A DNA stretch of 64,000 bases, taken from Aliivibrio sp. (GTDB lineage Bacteria > Pseudomonadota > Gammaproteobacteria > Enterobacterales > Vibrionaceae). The stretch spans positions 1 to 64,000 of the forward strand of contig JAESQY010000069.1 in assembly GCA_016764915.1 (NCBI GenBank), written 5' to 3'. Position numbers and translations under genes: made by a program. The notes under the pieces are model-generated. The model was not told the DNA's origin and did not search any database. It was given only the letters and a program-made list of their open reading frames with translations. Position 1 is the stretch's first letter. Every line of letters starts with the position of its first letter. Below are positions 8,186 to 15,352 of this stretch, one piece after another.

Positions 8186-9199
8186 TTAATCAGGATAACC
8201 AGTTGGGTTCTTTTGCTGCCAGTTCCATGTATCTACGGTCATCCGTTTCAGATCGTAACTTGCTGACCAATCTAACTCTGTTTTCGCTTTAGCAGGGTCT
8301 GCCCAGCACTCTGCAATATCACCAGGCCTTCTATCGACGATGTTATAAGCGACAGTCTTACCAGACGCTTGTTCGAATGCTTTTACCATCTCTAACACGC
8401 TGTAACCAATTCCGGTACCCAAGTTATAAGTGTGTAGCCCGGATTTAGTGCCAACTTTATTCAATGCGGCAATATGGCCAGCAGATAGGTCAACAACGTG
8501 AATGTAGTCACGCACACCAGTACCATCAGGGGTGGCGTAATCATCACCAAATACCGATAAAAACTCACGTCGGCCAATGGCGACTTGAGAGATAAACGGC
8601 ATTAAATTATTGGGGATCCCTTGAGGATCTTCACCTAATTCGCCACTTGGATGAGAGCCTACTGGGTTAAAGTAGCGTAGCAGAGTGATACTCCAATCTG
8701 GATTCGCCTGTTGAAAGTCGGTTAAACACTCTTCGACAATCAGCTTACTGCGTCCATATGGGTTGGTCGCACTGGTTGGAAAAGATTCATTGATAGGAAC
8801 AGATGCAGGATCGCCATATACGGTTGCAGAAGAGCTAAAGATAATAGATTTCACGTTAGCCCTTCGCATGGCATCAACAAGGACTAGAGTACCAGTAACA
8901 TTATTATCGTAGTACTCAAGGGGTTTTGCAACGGACTCACCAACAGCTTTCAAACCAGCAAAATGTATCACTGAGTCGATGTTGTGTTTAGAGAACACGG
9001 AGTCTAAAAACGTTTTGTCCCTGATATCACCCTGATAAAACAGTGGACGAAGCCCTGAAACAAGCTCAATTCTGTCGAGCACACTCTGCTTACTGTTATC
9101 TAGATTATCAAGAATAATCGGTGTCATGCCCTTTTCTATCATCTGGATACACGTGTGGCTTCCTATGTAGCCCATACCACCTGTTACTAATACCTGCAT
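8186..9199 (-). CDS. galE: UDP-glucose 4-epimerase
   Basis: At 337 residues this matches GalE in length and sequence. It interconverts UDP-glucose and UDP-galactose in the cytoplasm (Leloir pathway and supply of UDP-galactose for surface polysaccharide). The NAD-binding loop TGGMGYIGSH is at the N terminus. SSSATVYG carries the catalytic Ser and NPYGRSK the Tyr-x3-Lys pair of extended short-chain dehydrogenases. FNPVGSHPSGELGEDP and RRPGDIAECWAD are sugar-nucleotide binding segments. The gene stands alone, with no other gal genes in the window. Confidence 0.95.
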   Translation of the reverse strand: MQVLVTGGMGYIGSHTCIQMIEKGMTPIILDNLDNSKQSVLDRIELVSGLRPLFYQGDIRDKTFLDSVFSKHNIDSVIHFAGLKAVGESVAKPLEYYDNNVTGTLVLVDAMRRANVKSIIFSSSATVYGDPASVPINESFPTSATNPYGRSKLIVEECLTDFQQANPDWSITLLRYFNPVGSHPSGELGEDPQGIPNNLMPFISQVAIGRREFLSVFGDDYATPDGTGVRDYIHVVDLSAGHIAALNKVGTKSGLHTYNLGTGIGYSVLEMVKAFEQASGKTVAYNIVDRRPGDIAECWADPAKAKTELDWSASYDLKRMTVDTWNWQQKNPTGYPD

Positions 9200-9261
9200 A
9201 ATATCCTACCTAATCAGAATTATAGCGGTATTGTAGCAAAGCTTGATGGGTAATTGAGCAT

Positions 9262-9369
9262 TTATTTGTTATTTATAATTTTTGCGTTATCCATATTTGA
9301 ATCCGAGTTATAGATAAGGGTATAGCAGCCCTTTCCTTGTGCTTTTGAGTGGTACATTGCGGTTTTAAG
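9262..9369 (-). pseudogene. C-terminal remnant of a GGDEF (diguanylate cyclase) gene
   Basis: In minus direction the frame reads LKTAMYHSKAQGKGCYTLIY and then about 15 more residues to TAA. The AMYxxKxxGKxxY pattern is the end of a GGDEF domain (usually AD.AMY.AK..GKN.Y). The codon immediately before is a TAG, and the terminator of the oxidoreductase operon follows directly, so no cyclase body remains. The simplest reading is that the accessory operon replaced most of a diguanylate cyclase gene, leaving its last 35 codons. No start codon or ribosome binding site is visible. Confidence 0.7.
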
Positions 9370-9371
9370 CT

Positions 9372-9406
9372 AAAAAAAGAGCAAGTGGGAGAGACTCCCA
9401 CTTGCT
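9372..9406 (-). terminator. Strong terminator of the iodate-reductase-type operon
   Basis: AGCAAGTGGGAG (9380-9391) and CTCCCACTTGCT (9395-9406) form a perfect 12-bp stem with an AGA loop. In minus direction it is followed by CTTTTTTTA. It lies directly after the stop codon of the molybdopterin subunit. Confidence 0.92.
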
Positions 9407-9411
9407 GATGT

Positions 9412-12108
9412 TTACACTATGTTTCTAGGGGCAAACGAGAAGGATCTAAATTCATGCTTGTACTTAGACTCTCCGATTTTTTTGATGTTTGAAACACCCA
9501 TTTTAAAGTTGTAGTTACCACTTATTTGGTCCACAACACGAGTGGTTAGTGAGTTTGATGGCTGGCGCATATCAATCATATTAGCGTACAGAGTTCCTTT
9601 TTTAGTGGCGGGTGTCACGATAGCCACTGCGGTTACTGCTGCTTTGTCTAATTTAATATGTCCATTCTCCATTAACTTACTAAATTGGAAATCATCCGCG
9701 TGAACGCCAAGGATGGTATCTTTGAAGTTAGCAACACGGTCTGAATACATCATCACCTGATCGCCCGATTCAATTCCCCGTTTCTTGGCATCATCAGGGT
9801 GGATTTCAACCCAGTTTTCAGGCCAACGCTGGATAACGTAGGCGCGGCGTTCAACATCATCAAATCCAGACTGCCAGATTTCATTGACTCGGCCATTAGA
9901 GAACCATAATTCGTCCCCTTTTGGTTGAATCCATGCATAGAAATCACTGAACAGATCCCACGGGTGTTTTTGTAAGTTGATTTTACCCGTTTGGCTGTTA
10001 AAGCCAGTGAGCTGCTTCTTAAGAACATTCGCGCCTTTCGGGCCATTGGTTAGTCCTTTTTCAGCCAGCGTCTCTTGAGTCATCTCTGTGTCATGCAGAC
10101 GTTTGGTGCCAACCAGCTTCTTGGTATCGTAGTTATAAAATACCGGCCCTTGGATCCCGTCGGTACCATATTCACGAAGTTTCTGATGTAAGGTTTTTCC
10201 TTCTGCGTGGGCGGCGACTTTGATCATGTTGAAGTCTTTACGGCTACCACGGCTAAATCGAGACGCTTCTTCAGCGACATCATTCGAATTCTGCCAATCA
10301 AAACCATCAAAACCCATACGTTTAGCAAGTTGAGCAATGATCCACCAATCGGGTTTAGCGTGTCCAGGAGCATCGCCAAATTTCTGATACAAACGTAAAC
10401 GACGCTCACCATTTGCACGCATAAAGTCAACTTCTCCCCATGTGGCGGCAGGGAAAACAATATCGGCAAATTTAGCACCGATTGGATCGCGTAAGTAGAT
10501 ATCTTGGTTGATAACCACCATGCCTCCAGAGTCTGCTCGGCGTTTGAGCGTATCGATTATCTCCTGTTTGTCATGGGTATAAACTTGGTGCGGGTTGGTT
10601 GTCACCAGCTCCCAGAATTTCTTCTGCAGACCCTGGCTGCCACACATGGATTGTATCCACGTGGTACCAATAACATGAGCGAAACGGGTGTGACCTGAAT
10701 AAGTGTATCTATCCGTATCTAACGCGCGGCGTCTTCTGCCTGGTACTTTCTCAGGAGACTTGTTACGAGGTAACTTACCACCAGACTGACCACCACGTTG
10801 GTGTCCACCAAATCGTCCAACAACTTGCCCTTCTCTACCACCGGCACCGACTACGGTGGCTAATGTTGAAATGGCGTTGGTATTACCGGTGTTATTTGAC
10901 CAGTAGAAGCCTTTTTCGATACCAATCGAGGTTTTAGGGCGTTTCCCATCAACCGGTTTTGCCATCATTTCAGCGGCTTTGTAGATCTTATCTACATCAA
11001 TGCCTGCCATTTCTGCTGCATATTTAGGATCGTACTCTTTCTGTTTTTTGTTCCATTTTTTGTAGTCATCAAAACCATCAGTTTGAAACTTTCCCCATGT
11101 AGTACGCCACTGCCATGGTGTATTACGTGTGCCTTGGCCAAAGCCTGAATTGGACTCCCACTTGTTGTTTACCCATTTCTTAATCCAATCTTTATCTTCC
11201 CAGCCGTTGTCTATGATGACGCGCAGTATTGCGCCAACTACCAGGTTGTCCGAGCCAGGGTTGATGTCTAAGTGCAAGCCGCCATGTTTTTTCATGTAAG
11301 CAATGCCAGCCGTTTCACGAGGATTCAGTATGACCGTTTTCATGCCGCGTTGAATGGCTGGCATAATAAACTGAGTAAAAAGAATCGTTTTGGTTTCGTA
11401 TGGATCCGTACCACATATCATCAATACGTCTGCTGCGCCCCAATCATCATAACTTGGTCCGAAGTTATCAAAGCCTGCATCACGGAAACCCGGTGTAGAG
11501 GTCACATCTGATGGCGTATCATGAAACGAGAAGTTTGCTGTATTGACATGGCGCAATGCGTATTTTGTAATCGCATACGTATTTTCAATATACTGATATG
11601 AGAACGTTTTTACGCCATAGGCATTGGTGCCATGAGTATCAATGACATATTTGCCAACTTCAGATGCAATGTCGAGGGCAAAATCCCAAGAGACAGGCTG
11701 CAAGCTACCACCAATACGAACTAAAGGTTGTGTAAGGCGATCTCGTGTTCCTGTTGATGGGTTATAGAGTTTCTGTGCAAGCAGACCACCACGCATGGAA
11801 GAGTCACCTGATTTATTTACCACATTAGTATCTTTATCAGGGACCACAATAATGTTGTGGGGCTTGCCATTGTGCATAATGACGTTGTGCTGGGCAGGTG
11901 CCACCCAAGCTTGTAAAGGCGCACTTGGGAAATTAATACCAAAGGCATTTTGATCCGCTTTCGGCCCTCCATTTCTCTGCTCTAATGGCCAACGATAGAC
12001 TTTGTAACCGCAAGCAACGATGCAGTAATCACATGCCGTGGTGATGACTTCTGCATTGGTTGGTGGCAGCGGTGCATGATCTTCAGGGATATAAAAATTA
12101 GTCGTCAT
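9412..12108 (-). CDS. idrA: IdrA-type molybdopterin oxidoreductase (iodate reductase catalytic subunit; arsenite-oxidase-like)
   Basis: This 898-residue protein belongs to the DMSO-reductase superfamily, in the clade of arsenite oxidase AioA. The N-terminal CDYCIVACGY (C26, C29, C33) with a Ser near 103 matches the [3Fe-4S] pattern of AioA. SYQYIENTYAITK, DPYETKT, the RFGGHQRGG stretch and WQSGFDD are AioA/IdrA landmarks. The R and H of RFGGH are retained, but the residue eight after H196, where AioA is reported to have a substrate-binding Glu, appears to be Ser. There is no signal peptide, so the subunit should be co-exported with the Tat-signal Rieske subunit. Two co-transcribed di-heme peroxidases are the hallmark of idrABP1P2 rather than aioBA. 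I therefore call iodate reductase (periplasmic reduction of iodate), with arsenite oxidation as the alternative. Confidence 0.8.
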   Translation of the reverse strand: MTTNFYIPEDHAPLPPTNAEVITTACDYCIVACGYKVYRWPLEQRNGGPKADQNAFGINFPSAPLQAWVAPAQHNVIMHNGKPHNIIVVPDKDTNVVNKSGDSSMRGGLLAQKLYNPSTGTRDRLTQPLVRIGGSLQPVSWDFALDIASEVGKYVIDTHGTNAYGVKTFSYQYIENTYAITKYALRHVNTANFSFHDTPSDVTSTPGFRDAGFDNFGPSYDDWGAADVLMICGTDPYETKTILFTQFIMPAIQRGMKTVILNPRETAGIAYMKKHGGLHLDINPGSDNLVVGAILRVIIDNGWEDKDWIKKWVNNKWESNSGFGQGTRNTPWQWRTTWGKFQTDGFDDYKKWNKKQKEYDPKYAAEMAGIDVDKIYKAAEMMAKPVDGKRPKTSIGIEKGFYWSNNTGNTNAISTLATVVGAGGREGQVVGRFGGHQRGGQSGGKLPRNKSPEKVPGRRRRALDTDRYTYSGHTRFAHVIGTTWIQSMCGSQGLQKKFWELVTTNPHQVYTHDKQEIIDTLKRRADSGGMVVINQDIYLRDPIGAKFADIVFPAATWGEVDFMRANGERRLRLYQKFGDAPGHAKPDWWIIAQLAKRMGFDGFDWQNSNDVAEEASRFSRGSRKDFNMIKVAAHAEGKTLHQKLREYGTDGIQGPVFYNYDTKKLVGTKRLHDTEMTQETLAEKGLTNGPKGANVLKKQLTGFNSQTGKINLQKHPWDLFSDFYAWIQPKGDELWFSNGRVNEIWQSGFDDVERRAYVIQRWPENWVEIHPDDAKKRGIESGDQVMMYSDRVANFKDTILGVHADDFQFSKLMENGHIKLDKAAVTAVAIVTPATKKGTLYANMIDMRQPSNSLTTRVVDQISGNYNFKMGVSNIKKIGESKYKHEFRSFSFAPRNIV

Positions 12109-12110
12109 TG

Positions 12111-12710
12111 TTATGCCTCCTGCATCGCAATAATGTTATCTGTTCGGCCAAATAGCAGCCCCATGATACCGACAGCGTAAATATCATCGCCGTCCAGCTC
12201 TAATAACACTTGAGGTAAACTCTCATACGCTTGGCCTGAAACAATGATTCCATGTCTGCGTAGATCAAACGTTGAGAGATGGAAAGGACATTGACCCAGA
12301 ACTCGATGCTCGCCAACCACTTTGTATTGTCCGTTTAATGGACCGCCTTGGTGAGTACACATTAATGAAAATGCAGCGACATCTTGCTGTTTACCAATAC
12401 CGCCACCCGCTTGTACGCCCATCTTGCTCAAAATAGCTTGCGAATTAGGGCCATTATCTGGGTAGTTAAAGTACACGGGTTCGTTATCTTTAAGATCGCT
12501 AAGTTGAGCAATCTTTAGACGAGGGTAGCCCACGACTCTTGCTTGAGTGCTGGTGGCTTGCGCGGTACCAGGAAACATAGTTAATGAGACGATGCTAGCG
12601 GTACTTGCTGTTGCACCTGAATACATTAAAAATTCACGGCGAGACATCATGCACTTTTGGTGCTCTTGTGCACTTTCGCTTTTCTTTGATTTCAATTTAT
12701 CAAGGTTCAT
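12111..12710 (-). CDS. idrB: IdrB-type Rieske [2Fe-2S] subunit with Tat signal
   Basis: This 199-residue small subunit resembles AioB/IdrB. A twin-arginine signal MSRREFLMYSGATAST follows a 21-residue cytoplasmic leader and should export the folded heterodimer to the periplasm. The Rieske ligands are CTHQGG (Cys-x-His) and CPFHLSTFD (Cys-x2-His). The two extra cysteines that form a disulfide in classical Rieske proteins are absent (Gly and Phe instead), a variation known in some arsenite oxidases. It passes electrons between the molybdenum subunit and periplasmic c-type cytochromes. Its start overlaps the upstream stop by four bases (ATGA), and idrA follows two bases after its stop, so the genes are translationally coupled. 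Confidence 0.85.
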   Translation of the reverse strand: MNLDKLKSKKSESAQEHQKCMMSRREFLMYSGATASTASIVSLTMFPGTAQATSTQARVVGYPRLKIAQLSDLKDNEPVYFNYPDNGPNSQAILSKMGVQAGGGIGKQQDVAAFSLMCTHQGGPLNGQYKVVGEHRVLGQCPFHLSTFDLRRHGIIVSGQAYESLPQVLLELDGDDIYAVGIMGLLFGRTDNIIAMQEA

Positions 12711-13927
12711 TTTGTTGCCTCCTTGAGCTCTTTCTCGGTAAATAGTGGTTTGTATTCAGGAATAGTTGGATAGTCCATTAATAGACGGTCTCCAGTAAAA
12801 GCGTCTAAGAATGAAAGTAGATCGCCCTTCTCCTCTTTGGTCAGCCCTAATGGCTTAATAAGATCGGATTTGGTGTCAAAGGTTGAGGTTCTACCTGCCG
12901 CATCAATACCACCACGGTCATAGAAATCGATCACATCGGCCAGTGTCGCAATAGTGCCGTTATGCATGTATGGAGCGGTATACTTGGTGTAACGTAAACT
13001 TGGAGTACGGAACTTACCTTTCATCTCTTTGCGTTTACCACGGAAATAGACACCGGGATCTGCTTTAGTATGGCGATACATCTTTTCAGTGGAGCCTTTA
13101 GCGTATAGCTCATATCTAAAGGTGATTTGTGCCATTGGATCCGTCTCCCAACGTAGATTAGAAGGGACACCGACGTTGTAGTACTGCTCATCAGATGCTA
13201 AGGCCCCATTGTGGCAAGCAATGCAACTCGCTTTACCTTCAAATAACGCATTTCCACGCAGTTGCTCTTTTGATAGCGCAGATTGGTCACCCATTAAGTA
13301 GTTGTCTAATGGGGTGTCGGTTTGCACTAACGTACGTTCGAACGCGCCAATGGCTTTCCATGCGTTACTTACTTTTGGATAGTTGTCACCAAAGATTTCA
13401 TTAAAGGCAGTGACGTATTCAGGAACCAGCGCTAAACGTGCTTCCATCAAGTCGTCTTCACCATTACCAGCAACACCACCTTTAGCTGCACTTTTGGCTT
13501 GCCCTTCCAGTGATTTACTTGAACCAGCCCAAAACAATTTGCTGTAGTAGCCCGAGTTAACAATCGTTTGACTGTTTCTCCAGTGAACAGTACCTGGGTA
13601 GCCTAACGAGAGGTCAGATGGAAAGTCCCAACCTAATGCCGGGTTATGACAAGCTGAACAAGGTGTCGATGTATCGCCACCTAAACGGCCATCGAAAAAC
13701 AGCACTTTTCCTAATTCCACTTTCTCAGGAGTAGTCGGGTTATCGGCAGGTGTTGGTACTTTGCCTAACGGAGCTAGCGCTGGGTAATCAATGCTTGCCA
13801 ATGTCACTGGCACTAATGTGGCAGCAACCTCTTCTGCAGTCATTGAATCCTTTGCTGAAGCAGATGACATTGTCACTGAGAGGGCCGCGACAACTAAACT
13901 AGACAAGGTTAATATTGAACGTTTCAT
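12707..13927 (-). CDS. Di-heme cytochrome c peroxidase family protein (IdrP-type)
   Basis: This 406-residue periplasmic protein has a cleavable signal (MKRSILTLSSLVVAALSVTM, then ASA). It has two CxxCH haem-binding sites, CSACH in the first domain and CIACH in the second, the layout of bacterial cytochrome c peroxidase/MauG proteins. FRTPSLRYTKYTAPYMHNGTI near the C terminus is also typical. In the idr system two such proteins, IdrP1 and IdrP2, are thought to remove hydrogen peroxide made during iodate reduction. Which of the two this is cannot be decided here. A strong ribosome binding site (AAGGAG) precedes the ATG. It starts ten bases after the other peroxidase gene. Confidence 0.85.
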   Translation of the reverse strand: MKRSILTLSSLVVAALSVTMSSASAKDSMTAEEVAATLVPVTLASIDYPALAPLGKVPTPADNPTTPEKVELGKVLFFDGRLGGDTSTPCSACHNPALGWDFPSDLSLGYPGTVHWRNSQTIVNSGYYSKLFWAGSSKSLEGQAKSAAKGGVAGNGEDDLMEARLALVPEYVTAFNEIFGDNYPKVSNAWKAIGAFERTLVQTDTPLDNYLMGDQSALSKEQLRGNALFEGKASCIACHNGALASDEQYYNVGVPSNLRWETDPMAQITFRYELYAKGSTEKMYRHTKADPGVYFRGKRKEMKGKFRTPSLRYTKYTAPYMHNGTIATLADVIDFYDRGGIDAAGRTSTFDTKSDLIKPLGLTKEEKGDLLSFLDAFTGDRLLMDYPTIPEYKPLFTEKELKEATK

Positions 13928-13937
13928 TTAATTCTCC

Positions 13938-15029
13938 TTAATTTAGTGTATTAGACCAATCAGTAATAAGCTGATAGTTATAATCATTGGCCGACCAAAC
14001 ATGAGCGTCAGTGGTTAGTGGTTTACTTGAAAGAGACTCAAGGAATACGACTAAAGAGGATTGCTCTGCTTTGGATAAATTAAGTGCTTTCAGACGTGAA
14101 TCTTTATTACTGTCAACGCCACCGCCTTGGTTATAAAACGCCACAACTTCAGGTAAGGTTTTAATCATACCGTTGTGCATGTAAGGGGCTGTTTGAGTGA
14201 GTTCACGTAGCGTTGGCGTCATGAATTTACCCATGTCTTTACCATCAACGCGATGGGTCTGAACATAAGCGCCGACATCACGTTTTAGGTTCATGTAATT
14301 CTCATTACCCATAAACATGTTAAAGGCGATGAATGTTTGATGGCGGTACGGGTCGGTGAAGATATCGAAGTTCTCAGCAACCCCTGTGTTATAAGGTTTA
14401 CCATCAGAAAAAAGAGGTCCGTTATGACAAGAAGAACAACCCGCCTTCCCTTTAAATAACTCAAACCCTTTTTTAGCTTCTTTACTTAACTTGTTATTAT
14501 CAAAAGGTGTTTGATTAGAAGTCAGTGTTTTTAGGTATTCTGGAATGGCTTTACGAACTGAACCATTGGACGGCTCGCCGTAGCCAGCTTTTTTGAACAT
14601 ATCGACATAGATGGGATCTTGCTTAATGCGCTCCTGCATTAATCGCATGTCCATATTCATTAACCAATCTTCAGTGATCATTTCACGGGTAACGTCATTG
14701 AGGTTAGTCCCCAGTCTTCCATCGTGAAACCACACTTTCTTGTAAGCGGTGTTGATCAATGTCGGTACGTTCCTAAAGCCTTTGCTTCCTGTATAAGCAG
14801 GTGCAAGAGCATCCGGGTGAGAGTAGCCATTTTCAGGTACATGACACGATGCACATGACAGCGCCGTGTTACCAGATAGACGCGTATCAAAGAACAGTCG
14901 TTTTCCTAACTCAGCTTTAGTGGCATCTATTTTCATCGATGGCAACGGACCAAATGTGTCCGTTTTATCTTGCGGCATGACTGAAAATGAAAGACCGACT
15001 ACAGCGGTAAGGATCATCATTTTTTTCAT
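13938..15029 (-). CDS. Di-heme cytochrome c peroxidase family protein (IdrP-type), first gene of the operon
   Basis: This is the second di-heme peroxidase of the operon, about 363 residues, with haem sites CASCH and CSSCH and the C-terminal block MTPTLRELTQTAPYMHNGMI. The start at 15029 is chosen because AAAAGGAG lies immediately upstream and the product then begins with a normal signal, MKKMMILTAVVGLSFSVMPQ. The reading frame stays open to 15095, but that extension covers the sigma-54 promoter candidate. It should be periplasmic. In idr loci the paired peroxidases accompany IdrAB. The order seen here is peroxidase, peroxidase, Rieske, molybdopterin subunit. Confidence 0.85.
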   Translation of the reverse strand: MKKMMILTAVVGLSFSVMPQDKTDTFGPLPSMKIDATKAELGKRLFFDTRLSGNTALSCASCHVPENGYSHPDALAPAYTGSKGFRNVPTLINTAYKKVWFHDGRLGTNLNDVTREMITEDWLMNMDMRLMQERIKQDPIYVDMFKKAGYGEPSNGSVRKAIPEYLKTLTSNQTPFDNNKLSKEAKKGFELFKGKAGCSSCHNGPLFSDGKPYNTGVAENFDIFTDPYRHQTFIAFNMFMGNENYMNLKRDVGAYVQTHRVDGKDMGKFMTPTLRELTQTAPYMHNGMIKTLPEVVAFYNQGGGVDSNKDSRLKALNLSKAEQSSLVVFLESLSSKPLTTDAHVWSANDYNYQLITDWSNTLN

Positions 15030-15077
15030 TATTGAGCTCCTTTTGCTTCCAGCGTAATTACCATTGCTACTGCTATA

Positions 15078-15095
15078 GAGCATAAAGTGAGCCAA
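15078..15095 (-). promoter_or_regulatory. Candidate sigma-54 promoter for the idr-type operon
   Basis: In minus direction the sequence is TTGGCTCACTTTATGCTCT. GG and GC are separated by exactly ten bases, close to the consensus TGGCACGNNNNTTGCW. Transcription would begin near 15068, about 39 bases before the chosen start. A sigma-54-dependent response regulator is encoded nearby. Confidence 0.65.
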
Positions 15096-15165
15096 GATTT
15101 TGTATTATTTATTACCTTTAAAATCAGTAAGTTGACGTATTGAGTTTTTTGTATTCATAAACAAC

Positions 15166-15212
15166 TTAACGAATCATTAAAACAGCCAAGTCTGAATTTA
15201 TCATTTCGTTAA
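15166..15212. promoter_or_regulatory. Inverted repeat between the divergent promoters, possible activator site
   Basis: TTAACGAA (15166-15173) and TTCGTTAA (15205-15212) are exact inverted repeats about 40 bp centre to centre. They lie 70-130 bases from both sigma-54 candidates, a usual distance for NtrC-family enhancer sites. Binding by the nearby regulator is inference. Apart from this and the two promoters, the 323-base intergenic region (15030-15352) shows nothing else. Confidence 0.3.
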
Positions 15213-15294
15213 ATTATAGCGGAGCATCTATTTGTCAGGGATATGAGTTCGAGTTAACTCTTTGATTATTAAGCAAGGTTATTTGTTTTGAGAG

Positions 15295-15312
15295 TCGGCA
15301 CGTATTATGCTT
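15295..15312 (+). promoter_or_regulatory. Candidate sigma-54 promoter for the HEAT-repeat gene
   Basis: TCGGCACGTATTATGCTTC has GG at 15297-15298 and GC at 15309-15310 with ten bases between. It matches the -24 (GGCAC) and -12 (TGC) elements. Transcription would start near 15322, about 30 bases before the HEAT gene start. Confidence 0.6.
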
Positions 15313-15352
15313 CTATTGGATTATTGAGTAATAGTCTTGGGGTATTTGAGTT

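Noticed and set aside
10224-10478. Frames overlapping the molybdopterin subunit
   Set aside because: Out-of-frame shadows of a clear 898-codon gene.
9412-12710. Annotating the large and small subunits simply as arsenite oxidase AioAB
   Set aside because: The subunits resemble AioAB, but the same operon encodes two di-heme peroxidases, the described hallmark of iodate reductase, and no arsenic genes (arsenate reductase, arsenite efflux, AioX) are nearby. Kept as the alternative.
15030-15095. N-terminal extension of the first di-heme peroxidase
   Set aside because: It would hide the signal peptide and cover the sigma-54 promoter candidate; AAAAGGAG precedes the start at 15029.
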